Assembly (NCBI GenBank): GCA_001599915.1
Contig: BCIG01000001.1
Location: 930,001 to 994,000, forward strand
Direction: 5' to 3'
DNA length: 64,000 bases
Origin: Symbiotaphrina buchneri
Lineage: Eukaryota > Ascomycota > Symbiotaphrinales > Symbiotaphrinaceae
Made by a program: the position numbers and the translations under genes. Within the stretch, counting starts at the first letter, position 1; each line of letters opens with the position of its first letter. Below the pieces are notes generated by a model. The model searched no databases and was not told the origin of the DNA. It worked only from the letters and a program-made list of their open reading frames with translations. This document shows positions 1 to 12,559 of this stretch, one piece after another.

Positions 1-3000
1 ATGTGAAGGATCTGGGGCTGGCGACCATGTCTTTACCTGTACCAACGAGCAGGAATGTTTCGTCATCCTGGCTTGCGAATGAAACAGTAGCTACGCTGAC
101 AGCAGCCTCATTGTCCTCAAGGTCGATTTGCTGGAGAGTGGTCTTGGTATCGACAGGATCTACAATCTGTATACAAGACGCCCAGTGCCCTTTGCCTTTG
201 GGGTATCCAAATTCTTCTGGAGGTAGCACAGCAGCATCGCCATTGACGACCGATGGGTCATTCAAGAGCTTCTGCTTTGTCGCGCTAGAAAGGACATTGT
301 TATCGGATTCGATGACGTAGAAGAGGGCTTGGTCTGGATGCCTAACGAAACGGCGGGGGGTGTAGGTGAGTGGTATTGATTCTTGGAGCAGGTTATCGGA
401 GAGTTTCTCAATGGAGAAGATCCTGTAAGAAGCACGATTAGCGTCCGCGAAGCCGGAATTGTACATGAAGCAAAGCGGAAGGAGTGTTGTGCACTGTCTC
501 AGTAGGAACAATTGGAGATAATAGATTTATCCTCATAGCTCAGCGAGCTTATCAGTGAGGTAAAGCAAGTGATCATCATAAAAGTGCAAGAGGGCCGCTA
601 ATCGATGGAGAATGATAGCACGTACCTGAGGTTTTGGCCTTGAATACCAACCATACCTTCCTGACACTGCTCGCTGGTGAAGTTCCAACCCCACTCTAGG
701 TCGACATAAGATAATGGTGTGAGCACAAAGCCTTTGGTCAGAGGATCAGAATATCCTAGCCAAGGTCTTGAACTTAAAGCCAGCACAGAGGTTTGCCCCT
801 TCACGGAAACTCTGAAGAGTTTGACTGCTTTAGGTCCAAGAAAACGTGTCCTTGTATCCGACAGTTCGCCTGTAATATCGTCCAGGACAGTGCGCAGATA
901 GACACCAGAATACAGACCGATATGTAAATAAAGGGTGGAACCGCCGGAAGAGGAGTCTGTCATTGACATAATAGAAAGTGCTGAAGGAGCTGAAGTCAAA
1001 GCTTGTACGGACTTGTTCTCCAGCGTAGAGTCGGGATCCAAGCTCAAAATGCGAACTGTCGAATCATCACAGCCAACTGCTAGGAAAGGACTCCGCACGC
1101 GGCCTTCAGGGACCTCTCCTAGACTCAAGCAGGTGACGGTCCCACTCATCTCTCTCTTTTCATCGTACTCGGCCAAAGACCCATCGGTATCCATTTCAAA
1201 GTACACAATTTCACCCGAGCTCAACGCAATCGCGACCTGCCGTTCATTTGTGGAAGCAGCGACAATGGACCTATGTTGGGGCGCTGGCCACTCGTTGACC
1301 TGGCGATCAGCTCGAATATGGCGAATACCTCGCGGGTGTACTTGAAGAAGGGCATCTTCACCAAGCTGCTGCACGGCGAGTGTAGGCGCTGATGACAGAA
1401 ATCCAGTATCCGTGACTTCCTCAACTGTCTCTCCAATACTAAGCACGAGAGTGCCATTGCTGAAGGATAGAATGATGTAAGCGTCATATTGGTCATTACG
1501 CGTGAGCTTCGTGGTCCAAACAGCAGAAGGTACGCTAGGCAGCTCTGATTCCACAATCTCAGACACTTCTAACCCATGCTTGAGAGTCCGAAAGGTGCTT
1601 CGCGCCCCCGTGCCGCAGATAGAGTAAATCTGCGGAGCATCTTTTTTAGTGAGATTCAGGACTTTGCAATCCATCAGCGGGTTCATCGAGTTGATGCTCT
1701 CCACGAGGTTGACGTTCTCCGCGCCTCTCGGGTGAAAGTAGACAGGGGTGTATGGCTGTGTAGGATCGGCAGGAAATTGATCACTGTCGTACTCAGTCTC
1801 CTCATCATCGTCTCCCAGCTTTTCGAACTGATAGAAATGATGGTTTCCATTCTCGCTAGCCACAAAAAGAAAACCACTTTTCAAGATGCACAAGCTGGTC
1901 GCAACAGGGACAGTGTCGAAATATTTGATCTTCAGCTTCGCCACTTCGCCAGTGGGTTGACCATTGTCGTCCTCCACCATATCGATGGTGACTTTGAACA
2001 GGTCACCATCCTCCGTCTGGAGAAGAAAGAAGAACGCCCCACGCATCTTGTGCATGACACCGCAGATAACAGAGCGCTTGCGATTAGGGTCTTCGGTTGC
2101 TCCTCGTCTCCGAGGAATAGCGACACGGAAGGCGTCTTGATTTGAATGACGATATGTAATGTTGTCTTCTCCACATACAAGGACACCACTTGGCCCGTCT
2201 GCCCCACCGGGCACCTGGAACAGCATGGTGGCTGTCCGATCGACGGGCTCTGCCCATTTCCTGACAACATGGTTCAGACCCAGATCAAGCTCATAGTACA
2301 CAAGGGACTTCTCGATGGCCAGATAAGCTTCACCAGTAGGATCTTGGTCCGAGTCACTGTAATCAACTTCTAGCGCGGCAAATACTGGATTTTCATAACC
2401 CACATCCAGCGCTGCCATGGCAAACACGAGCGTCTGGGGTTTGTGAGCTTCCAGCGGTGATGAAATTGTGAGTTCTGCTTGCGCATTCCGGTTCAAAACA
2501 TAGACCAGCTTATTCTTCTCCACTGACGCAATCAGACAAGCCCTTCCTTTCGGATCCACAACGAGGTATTGGCCGGGAATGACTCGACGGACACCCGATT
2601 TCCCGAATGTTTCGAGGTGTAGGCGGTTGAACTTGTTTTGAGAGGGAACATATTCAACTATTGTGATCCGTCCCGAATCGGAACCAATGATGATATAATC
2701 TGTAGGTCATCTTTAGCAGAGTTCTTTCAAGTCAAGTTCCATCTGTGCGCTGCGCCCCGACAGCATAAGTTCCCTCGAGGGAGGTCGCGCTGCCAAGGCG
2801 GAGTACCAATCACTAAATGAAGCTTCAAATGGATTCAAGAACATAGCTTACCCTTATTACTGCCAGCCAGCCGAAATACTGCCAGAGTCCGGATGATGCC
2901 GAATACATCGTGAGAAAGTATTTGAGTAATCTTCCCCTGGACAGGGTCAGGCCGGTGCAAAGTCAATCGCGAGCCAGAAGCCGTGGCAATCTGTTGTTCT

Positions 3001-3095
3001 TTCGTCCCTGCAAACTGTCCCAACACGGCTTGAACTATGGATGAAGGTGGTTGTATTGTAAGGGAGTACATGAACATGGAGGAAGTTGTCGCCAT
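1..3095 (-). CDS. RSE1: Splicing factor 3b subunit Rse1/SF3b130 (5' part; C-terminus off the left edge)
   Basis: Core U2 snRNP protein of the SF3b complex, acting in the nucleus in branch-site recognition; a relative of DDB1/CPSF160 built of beta-propellers. Exons on the minus strand: 2852-3095, 626-2699 and <1-422, with introns of 152 and 203 nt. The visible 913 residues include the [10 protein letters not shown] start, the segment [11 protein letters not shown] rebuilt across the first junction (GAT split by the intron), [21 protein letters not shown], and later [14 protein letters not shown] at the third exon. The family is about 1200 aa, so roughly 300 C-terminal residues lie outside the window. 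The ATG at 3095 is preferred over the in-frame ATG at 3104 because it matches the family start and has G at +4. It shares a roughly 360-bp upstream region with MSS51 in head-to-head orientation. Identification rests on recognising conserved blocks; confidence is high. Confidence 0.95.
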
Positions 3096-3456
3096 GATGG
3101 GCAAGAGGGGGGCTTGCGCCCGTTATCCTCCTTGGATGTCAGTTCAGTAATTGCCCCTCTGAACTTGATATTGTTCCCTTCATGGAGCACAGGGACGGAC
3201 CGGTAGACAGCAGATTGAATGTTTCGCTGAGGTTGTGGTTGTGAGAGGCTGGATGGAAGCGAGCAGGGAAAAGATCTTGAGGCTCTCGCTGGTGCGCCGC
3301 CCTAAACTTTGTTTTCGGTCATTTAGCGTGCCAAAGGTGAGCCGATCTCAGACCACCAGACTTCCGCCAACCAGCGCTGAGAGACTACAACGAAGCCCTC
3401 GACAAGTCCTCTCCACCTCGTCTCGTCCAAACGACATTGGTATCAACCAGGGCAAG
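3096..3456. promoter_or_regulatory. Divergent promoter region RSE1 / MSS51
   Basis: About 360 bp separate the start codons of two divergently read housekeeping genes, so it must carry both promoters and both 5' leaders. An upstream ATG at 3235 is in frame with MSS51, so a longer N-terminus is formally possible. I saw no clear TATA box. Confidence 0.5.
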
Positions 3457-5064
3457 ATGAGAAGTTCATATACTTGCCGGCGCTGTCTCGGCGCTCTGAA
3501 GTCAGATGCACAATGGCTACCAAAGTACTCCGCGGCCGCTCGCCGGAGGATCTCCTCTATAGCACCCGCGAGCTACACTGGGCAACTTCCTGCTCGAGGA
3601 GCGGCACCTAATAGCGCTCAGTCAGACTTCGCAGTCAGTAGACGGTTTCAGTCGTCCTCTGTTCCTCAAACAGAGACACCGAAATCAGAGCCCGTGGAGA
3701 TCCCATCACCGTCAGGGCTCGAGAACGTTCCCCCGCCTAAGACCACTGGCCGTCCCCTCCTCAGGCCAGACAATTTGTTTCACAAGTTCTCCACATCACC
3801 ATTGCCCGAGATCCGTAGGAGAGCTGCTTTTATCAAACAGCATGCTTACTGTCCTCACCCGAGCCACCGACAAACTCGCGCCCCCACCAGTCCGGACGAT
3901 CCGGAAGCTCGCAAACCGACGGACCCTCACAGTCAAGCTCCGGCGCACGTTGCATTTGAGTGCCCTGACTGTGGGATTCCGGTGTACTGCTCGGAGGAAC
4001 ATTGGGCGGATGACTACGAGAACCATTTGGAGATTTGCGAGACTCTATGGCAGGTCAACGAGGATGATCATGACCTAGTCTCCGGGCGTTTCTTCCCTGA
4101 ATTTGAATATCCCGGCCCGCAGATGGAGGAAGCAATGGTGAACATGACGAATTGGGATACCTTTCTCTACTCGCGCGAGTTCCGAGCTATCAATGAAGAA
4201 CGGCCGCTCCGTCAGGCTACCCGCCTGCTCACGTATCCTGTCACCATAGGCTCGATTCTTCACGAACTCAGCCCTTACCATATCCGCAAAGGTGGCCGAC
4301 TGACCCCAGAAGGCCTCAAGAGCTTCAGTGGTGGGTAACTCAACAGCTATAGACATCTGTGACTGACATTTTCCATAGCCTTACGGTATACCCTGCATCC
4401 CCCGCGCACTGGTGCCGGCTTAGACATCAAGGGCTTGCGGCCTAATCCACCTCCTGTCCGCCTATTTATTCTTGGCGCTCGCGCCGAATCTTCGCTGCCT
4501 CGGGAGGTCTGGGTGCAGCTTTCGCATATTTTCCCGGGAGCAACCTTCCATCTGATCTTCATTGGTCCAGAGAGCATGGCGAATCGGGACGACGAGTTTC
4601 CTTTACCTGAGCGGACTCCCAGCAACCCATTTGGAGCCATTGTTGAAGACCGTATAAGTCACCAGTTGAAGATTTCTACCTTCGTTGACTATTACCATAC
4701 GTTACATCGGGCACAGATCTTTGCACCCTACGATCCGTACTTTGATGCGTTTGTCCTCTTCCACCCGGGGCTGGGTCATCCGGCTAGCTCGCACGAGTGG
4801 GCCGAGACCCTCCCCATGTTGCTGGAGACAAAGGTCCCAGTCATCTGCACCGGCTACACCGAATGGGACATGGAGCGGGACCGGAAATGGGTCGAGGAGA
4901 AGGTCGGCGGAGAAGTAGATCTTCTTTTGGAGCCTGGGGAGAATAGGTTCCGGAGTCTGCGGTGGGAGATTAATGACTTGGATCCTCAGGATGTCAGTGC
5001 AGGTAATTGGGGTGTGTGGGCATTCAGAGGAAAGAGATACGAGACGATGATGAAAGACTCCTAA
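3457..5064 (+). CDS. MSS51: Mss51-like mitochondrial translation activator with MYND-type zinc finger
   Basis: Known role of the family: activates translation of the COX1 mRNA in mitochondria and couples it to cytochrome oxidase assembly. Two exons, 3457-4330 and 4379-5064, with a 48-nt intron; 519 aa. The N-terminus (MRSSYTCRRCL... rich in R, S and A) fits a mitochondrial presequence. Around residues 128-195 is a Cys/His cluster: CPHPSHR, then CPDCGIPVYCSEEHW and HLEICETLW, the MYND-like zinc finger. The C-terminal half (LFILGARAESSLPREVW, HPGLGHPASSHEW, PVICTGYTEWDMERD) is typical of fungal Mss51. The reading frame continues upstream to an ATG at 3235, but the ATG at 3457 gives a normal presequence and is preferred. 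Its 3' end faces the glycosyltransferase gene 234 bp away. Confidence 0.9.
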
Positions 5065-5297
5065 TCAATGGCATACTTGCTGGGTTGCATGTGTATCCAG
5101 ATAGCAGTGTAAAACATGTCAGCATATAGTGAAATAATCATGGCTCAGTTCATGAACATATTCGTTTCGTTCGTGTCCATAATGCATATTGCTCTTCCTG
5201 CCCCTGAGGTTCCAAGAGATTTCCGAGACCTCAATCATGCTGGACACCGGCCTCCGAATGAAAAAAATCCAGGCACTCCTTAATGCGTACCATTACA

Positions 5298-6803
5298 TCA
5301 TACAACAGGTTCGTACCAGTCCGTCCCTCGCCGTAACTTGAGATTGTACTGTGCATTTTCAAGCGGCAGCCCGCACACAGCCAGCCGTCTCTTTGCAAAA
5401 TCGTCATAGAGGCCGTACCAAATATCACGATCGCGACAGTCTTCCTTGCCATCGACCTTGTGGCATTTTGGTCCATCCTGCTCCAGCACACCCTTCCCAG
5501 CCTTGATCCACGGCTTGGGTATGGGCCAGTCGGAAAAGTGCACGAACTTGGCTTCCGCCAACACCTTCTCAGGGTCCCACGGTTCTTCGGCATTGCCCAG
5601 GTATTTGGAGTGATCCTTGCCACGGAACTCCCCTGTGAGCAGATCGTACCGTCGGTGTGGTAGGATCATGGCGCTATCTTTGTACAGCCGGTTTACAATC
5701 TCCATATCATACTCATTGTCCGCCTTGCTTTCAAGGGCCGCTAGAATCCTCGAAAATTCAAAGTCGGACGGTGAGATCAGCAATAGCTGCGAAGAAAGCT
5801 GCTTGTCACCCCAGTACGCTCGAGGAAGGGCTACCGGGCAGGGCGGAAGCAGGAATAGCTCGTCCATGGGCTTCAGTACGGTACTATCGGCATCCAGAGA
5901 GAGAACCCTTTCATACGCAGTTTGGTTAAAGGCCAGTAACTTTGTGAAAGACTCAGACCACGTGCCGGAGCCAGCTATTCAGCGGTGTATCAGCAGGGCG
6001 CTATTAATGACTTCGACCCATATGATGAGTGTTGAGGGGGACATACGGTCATTGCTAACAAGTTGTAAAACCTGAATGGGCGCCATTTTCACATTGTATC
6101 TCTGCCTCGCTCTGTCAAGCAATTGCTTGGTTGTGTGAGCCTTGGGCAGACTGTCCCACTCCTCAGGATACATCATTAGGCGGTGCGCTCTGCTACCCAG
6201 CCGATGGAGAGACTCGAAAATCATGAGGGAGTTGCAGAGATATGCCTGATTCGTCACGTACGCCGTGTATGCGAACCGGGACCAGTCGATCTCAGCTCCC
6301 TTCAGTAGGGTGCCTGGTTGTGATGGCGCTTCAGGTGCCTTGGGACTCACCGACATAGCCGGCGCAGGAACATCGGATGAAGCTTCGTGAATAGCTAGTA
6401 CAGTGCTGGCTGGCCTCTGGACCAGCGTTGTCGGCACGCTTGCAGTGGCTTCCGAGAGAGGTGACGACTCCTTGGGATGTGCAAGAACTTCCGTAACCAA
6501 GGCCACATTGTCCCCTGCAGATTCCGGAGTTGCTGTGACTTGAACCACCTTCTCCCCGGCGGATGTGCTTCCTAAGGGCGGGCTGTTCTCCGTGAAGCCC
6601 CGTACACCGGCTTGGCGGAAATGTGGTGCGCTGGCGTACAGAGCAATCAGTAGAAGCGCGGCGATGCTGGCAATTCGAAAGCGCTTTGAGCGCGCGATGG
6701 CCCCTATGGAAGGACCTGCCCCGACTTGGGGTTCCGAAGCCCCCTGAGAGACAGGCGCATATCCCAAGTGTCTCTTCAGAGACGCGGGCAGACCTAGAAT
6801 CAT
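5298..6803 (-). CDS. Type II membrane glycosyltransferase, GT8 / glucose N-acetyltransferase (GNT1)-like
   Basis: Probably a Golgi enzyme that transfers a sugar from a nucleotide sugar, in the manner of fungal GNT1-like alpha-N-acetylglucosaminyltransferases. Two exons, 6047-6803 and 5298-5974, with a 71-nt intron; 477 aa. A short basic cytosolic N-terminus is followed by one hydrophobic span near residues 45-62 (IASIAALLLIALYASA), then a Ser/Pro/Ala-rich stem, then the catalytic domain from about residue 175 (FAYTAYVTNQAYLCNSLMIF). The DXD-type metal and nucleotide-sugar site is LDADST, about residues 279-284. Later conserved-looking pieces are KFVHFSDWPIPKPW and DRDIWYGLYDDFAKRR. Family assignment is by pattern; donor and acceptor sugars cannot be read from the sequence. 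Confidence 0.82.
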
Positions 6804-7553
6804 TGTAATCCTCCTTCACAGGCTAAGAAGAAGCATGGTGACTTCGGCGCGCACCGGGACGGACGGGAGGCATGGCGGTAAGTAAGGATAGTGGCGGAAG
6901 GAAATAGGGTAGAGATGGTGTCGTCGGTGAGTTTCGTCAGTGTAGTGCAACCTTGATGAGGGAAGACACGTCGGTGAGAGTTGAGGCGGTTAAGTTAAGA
7001 TACCTAGGCAGTTGTAGTGGGGTGGCAGGTTGAGCTGGCAAGGCGGGACCAGGCAGCAAGTGACAAGTCAATTCTCCGCACGCTGTTCCAGTTAGACACT
7101 TTTTAGGTGAGAGTAAGCCATGTTTAGTGCATTTCTCCGTACCTTGTCAGGCAGAGTAAGCTGATGCTACTACCGTACAAAGTCTTATTTCACACACGCA
7201 CGTCGTACCGCGTTCTACACTCCTTCCAGTACCTTATTGTAATGAAATTGTCAAGTACGAGTTTGCTGTTTTTCATAAGCTAACCTAAGGTAACTTACAC
7301 ACATGAACCGTTTGCCATCCCTTATGTGGCTTGCCAAACCGCTGGAAGAGCAGGCCTGTTCCTGTACGTAGGAACTGCTGACCGACTTGACAGCTACCTA
7401 CTACCAGCCACCTATACAACGTTCCCTTTGTCGGAGTTGACAGCGAACCCTTCCTCCATGCCAAAAAAAGAAAAAAGTGTGGTAACACAGCAGATTCAGC
7501 GAATGGAAGAAAGCACCAGGTATTCAAGCATCTTGCCTACGCGAATTGTTCCT
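6804..7553. other. Intergenic region, glycosyltransferase promoter and OSBP 3' flank
   Basis: 750 bp without a supported gene. The part next to 6804 should hold the promoter of the minus-strand glycosyltransferase; the part next to 7553 is the 3' flank of the oxysterol-binding protein gene. A copy of the CTAAGGTAA-type short motif that recurs between genes in this window is seen near 7282-7292. Confidence 0.5.
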
Positions 7554-10500
7554 TCAGAAAATGTCCTCCACGCCTTCCCATGTGCCAGCGCCTGATCCAG
7601 CATTTTCGCGCTCCTTCCAATAACGCCCGTTGAAAATCCAGTACTCCTCCCCAGTAGTCTCGCATCGGCCCTTCGAGAACCATTTCGGGATAAAGATCTC
7701 TCCTTTCATCTCCCTCTCGCGTCTCTTAGCACGCTGTTTCTCTTCCAATCGATTCTTCTCTTTCGCCGCAACATCGTACGCTCCGTCTTCCATTGCTCGT
7801 TGATCTGGCCTCAACCGTGTGTCCGTAGGCGCTAGGTAAGGACGCAGTCTGTCCGTCAGGGCATTCAACGTCAGGACAAACGGGGTCAAGTTGAAGGGGA
7901 TGCCCTCCGGACGCTCATGCGCCTGCCAAACCAGGAATGCTTGCGAAGAGCCACCGGTGGTTCCGCGAGGCATCGTTGGCGGATCCACCGCGCCTTCAAA
8001 GCCAGGTGTAAGTCGGGCATAGATCTTGTCATTCCACCTTCCGCCAATTGACCATCTGGTCTTTCCTTCCGCGTCAGTAACCTTGCCAGTCACTTGATAG
8101 GCCGAGGATGCTTTCCAGCCTCTCGGTTTGAAGTCCAACGTAGCAACTTCGCCAGTCATCCAATTCTTGATCTCCATCACGCCATAATTGTCCACAGTAG
8201 GATTCCCACTGATGATTCCGACGACGGAAGAGGTAACCTTCTTCCACGTGTAGAGTTCTTCTGGTCCTGTGCTAGGCCGTAATCGTAGGAACCATGTACC
8301 AAGGGGATTGATGTCAAAAGACTTTCCGTAGAACTTTGACTTTACCGCAGATTCCCCCTGCCATAATCGTTAGTAGTCCTACGATCGCCATCGGAAATGA
8401 ACTTACATAATAATCCCACTTGGGAGACTCTGCATAAGCTGCACCAACAGGTGGATGGTGGCTCACTTGCTCAATGAAGAAACGGTAGCCTTTATCTGGG
8501 CGCGCGTATTCATAAGTCTCGCCCAGCAAGGGATTGAATGGCTTTGCAACCCTCCCAATCGTCGAGGCGTATTCACTAGCTGCAAAGGCAGCTACATAGA
8601 CCATGCGTTCCGTGGAGTCCGTCCGGTCGGCCGCGATATCCAAAAGGTCTGTATACTCCATGTCTTCCGCAACACGCTGAAGTAAAGACGTAGGCTCGTT
8701 GAATGAGACTGGAAGAGTCATCTTGGTCATGTCCTTACCGATCATGGATTTCAAAATGCCCTATTGATGTTAATGTCAGCTGTACCCATGTATATTGTCA
8801 CACAATACTCACCCAGAGGGAAATTTTTGGCCGATCGTCTTTGTCCATCTTCAACCGGGTCCGAACTGGCTCCTCATATCCCTTGAAGGAAGGTATCAAT
8901 TCTGCCAGCTTTTCCTCCCGCCTATCATTCTTGGGCTGTTCCTCCCCTTCTCTAATTGTTGTTGTGTGTGGCAGTTCCTCGACAACTTCTACTTCACCTG
9001 CGCCGATGGCGTCGAAAAACTCATCCTCATCCTCCGATTCGGAATCCGAGAGGGCCTGCAGATCAGCAAGCGTGGAATGCCTCCTCCGTCCTTCTACAGC
9101 AGTCCCTCCGCTTACGCCGTCCGCCGCCACCTCCCGAGTATCGACCGCCTCGGTCGGTAGGTTGCGGGATTTCAGATCAGGAGAGGAAACTGGACGCTCA
9201 GTGCCCAGTGCAGCACCAGAAGCCTCAAGGATTTCCCGCAGTGCTTTCTTAGTCTTTCTTCGCTTGTCCTCGGCTTCCCCAACTTTTCCCTCCAAGATGT
9301 CTTGCTCCCGGGCGAGTCTGGTCATACTATCTTCCAAAAGTCGGCGAATGTCAATTTCGCGGTCAAGTCTGTACTGCCAATACGCGTCGCGATCCCTGCT
9401 TATTTTCGAAAGATCACCTACCAAGCCCTTCAGACTTCGGACAGCGGCTTCGTACGACGCCAAGGCTTGCGAGACATTGCTATCGGACAGGGTCGTATTG
9501 GGATTTCTTGACCTCTCAGCCTGTAGTGCTGCCGATATCTGTGCAAGAAGGTCTAGCTGTAGCTTAGCGGATTGCGCAGTGATATTGAACGCATCCCGAC
9601 TTGGTTGCTGGAGTTCGTGACTACTTGCGTCATCTCCAAATTCTTCATCGTCATCCAGATCACCGTCAATGGCAACATTACCGCCCTGTTCGGTCATTTT
9701 GCCGGCCTCAGTAGCTGTCAGGCTCGGTTCATACGAGCCATAACCTGTGGCATCGTCGTCTCCATTGATACTGGAGGTCGCAGGATGGGAGGTCGAGTTG
9801 GGTATGCTGAAAGCTGTTCCCGGAACCAGCGTCTTGCTCGTCCTGCTACCTCGCCTGCCGAGGCCACTTGGTCGTTCGCTACCACTATCTGGCTCTTTTA
9901 TCGCAGACGTGTTGGACTGCGTCTTCTCAATCTTAGCTTGACGGAGTATCTCTTCCTCTCTCTTGTTTCTTTTCTCCTCCGCTCTCGCTTCATCTTTAGC
10001 CCATTGGATGGCGTTTGTCAAGGCCCAGATCCATCGTTTGGCTTCCACAACATGGTTTGCCTTCAGATGGTACTTGACGGATGACTTCCCATGGATTTCG
10101 AATTTCGATTTCTCCTGAGCATCCACGTGCAACGTGGCTATTCGCATGTTGATTGCGCCTCGACATGCTGAACCGGCGTCATCTGAAGATCTGTTAGGGA
10201 TCTGACGAGAGGCAGTGCGCAAAGAAGCTCACCCTGATGCTTATAATAGCTAAGCACACCGTCTTCTAGCACGAACCACCGCAATTTGTATCCTCCGGTA
10301 TAATTTGTCCACTTCTTCAAGTAACCCTTCATTTCGCGTGCATCCCTGCTGGCCAACGCGTTATCGGTGTTACCTGCAGGACCAGATGCCATGGCTGCCT
10401 GAGTTGGAACACTCCCTAAGACTGCCTTTTCCTGGATCCCACGCTGCGCTGCCGCTGCGGCTGGGGATTTCTTTAACATGGCCCGCGTCTTGTCATCTTT

Positions 10501-11484
10501 CGTGACATCCTGAGGTAACTTGCCGTTACGATCACGCCGAAAGGGATCAGCTCCGTGAAGAAGAAGCAATTGTATCAATTGCAGATCTTTCTTTCTTGCG
10601 GCTTCGTGAAGCAGGGTACCGCCCAATTGTGTTGTCATCGGATCCGTGGACAACTCTGCCCCATTCACGTCCAACACTTTCTGTATGCGAGGCTCTTCAA
10701 GAAGCTTTGCCAGAGCTTCGTAGTCCTTCTGCACTACTAACTCCTGGACCTTCTTCACAGTTGCTTCCAGGAACATGGATCGCGCTAATTGCAGTTCTTG
10801 GTAAATGTCCGGTGTTCGCGCAAGATCCAGAGGCTGACGTCCCTGGAAATTTGCAATTGAGTCGTCGATATTCTTCTGCTGCAGGAGCAGCCGTACTATA
10901 GGAGCCCGGCCAGACATAGCAGCTAGATGTAAAGGAGTGTTGCCATCTTTGTCCCGCGCATTGACATCGATGCCTCCGGGAGTCCCCGCAGATGATAGAA
11001 TGTATTCCACTACTGGTAGATCCGCGCATTGGATCGCAAGATGCAGAACAGTAGTTCCTTCGACTGCAGCGTTAAATCCAGTACCAGCAGCATCGGATGT
11101 GCTCCTTCTCCCTTCCTCGTCAGCGTTCGATTCCCTGATTGCCTTGGATATTGCAGTTGTGTCCCCACTCCTTAAGGCCTCGAATAGCCTGAACATGCGC
11201 ACCGATTGTTCAATGGCCAGACCCCTGTCAACTATCGGAGAATTACCAGCCGTAGAGGGCGACTGAGCACTGGCATTCGCTGCGGACAATTCAGATGCAG
11301 AAACGGCATTTGTTGAGAGGCGCGAACGATGTCGCGACAGGCCCGATCCAGTGGAAGAGGCCATATCCGAAGGGGCATTGCCTGTGCCATCTTCGCTCCT
11401 TATGTCTGACTTGGACTTGTCTCTCGTCAGGAGAGACAGGGCCAAGCTGCTCTTGGAGCGTTTGTGGCTACTCGAGTGGAACAT
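7554..11484 (-). CDS. OSH1: Oxysterol-binding protein with ankyrin repeats, PH domain, FFAT-like motif and ORD (Osh1/2 type)
   Basis: Lipid-transfer protein of membrane contact sites that exchanges sterol and phosphoinositide. Four exons (10233-11484, 8813-10182, 8407-8760, 7554-8357) with 49-52-nt introns; 1259 aa. Order of parts: Ser-rich N-terminus; ankyrin repeats at about residues 120-330 ([36 protein letters not shown]); PH domain at about 390-500 ([22 protein letters not shown], then CRGAINM after the first junction); acidic FFAT-like motif EDEFFDAIG, known to bind VAP proteins on the ER; C-terminal ORD with the family fingerprint EQVSHHPP and [10 protein letters not shown]. This layout is that of yeast Osh1/Osh2. 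The first intron acceptor is the CTTCAG ending at 10183 rather than the nearer CTAACAG, because only it keeps the PH domain in frame. Very secure. Confidence 0.96.
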
Positions 11485-12559
11485 GGGGTTAGCCTAAAGG
11501 CCCGGCAGCTGTCATGGCGATCGAGAAGGGGAGTTCTGTCTGCTGGTTTCTCAAACAAAAAGCAAAAAAAGAAAATGGGATGGGGAATGGGTATTGCGTA
11601 TTCGTGAAAGGCTGCGGGGAAGCTTGAACGGTCATAGCGAGGTGCTCACCCTTCCAGAGGTCTCTCGGCCATTGAAGTCTACCGAGCGATCAGACGCATC
11701 TAATGCAAAAAGAGGAAAGAAGACTAGGAGTAGGCGGTGGTGACCGTTGCGGGTCTTCGGCCGGGTGGATGGGATGCCTTTCTTGCTGGTCGGGGCTTGT
11801 TCGGACAATTGCAGCGTTCACTGGCGAAAGCGGCGCGTGCAGCCCAAGGTACAGAAGGAATTGGAAGGATCGTGGGAGGAAGTTATTAATCAGGCAATGA
11901 CGACAATGGAAGGTGGTCGACGGGCACTACCTTACTTCGTATTCCCTCCAACATCCTTCCCTTCCTTGCCGTCGGAGTTACGGGTAGGTAAGGTACCTTA
12001 GTGCTGCGACTACCTATACTTGGTACCTGCCTTAACTAAAGTACTACTCCACACTGTACGTTCCTTCCTTGCACACCTCGTACGGCCAAAGAATCGTGTT
12101 TCCACAAAGTTATGATTGTTCGGGTGTAGAGATCCCAGACGAAACCTTTGCCCATATGTAGTCTATGTTCCATGTACGGAAGTGCTCTTCACATATAGTA
12201 CCATACGAGTACCTTAGAAGCCCCACGCTTACGCATACAATCTCTCGTTGCTACCTTACCTACCTTACCTTAGGCTCTGCGGGAAACTCAGAACGTTTGG
12301 AGCTTGAATGGCGAGGGACCTTGCCCGATTCGCCCATTCGCGAGGTGTTCCAAAAATGCCTGAGAAATTGGGGCTGCGCAAACTTCTGCGATCAATGATC
12401 GGTCTTGGTAGCCGGTCGCATGCCATCCGGCTGTCGGCGGCACTTTTGCTACCCCAAAACTCCCTCTATAGGACGCACCTTATGCCATAAATCGTACAGT
12501 GCAAGCCACACCCTCCTTCATCCGTACATGTACCTTATGAATAGCTCATTGGGCCCCTA
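11485..12559. other. Intergenic region between OSBP 5' end and ATP12 3' end
   Basis: 1075 bp with no supported gene. It must contain the OSBP promoter near 11485. It carries dense copies of a short AGGTAAGGTACCTTA-like motif at about 11983-12000 and 12251-12273. Short open frames on the plus strand here show no recognisable protein pattern. Confidence 0.5.

Noticed and set aside
8703-9620. 305-codon plus-strand frame
   Set aside because: Antisense to the oxysterol-binding protein coding sequence.
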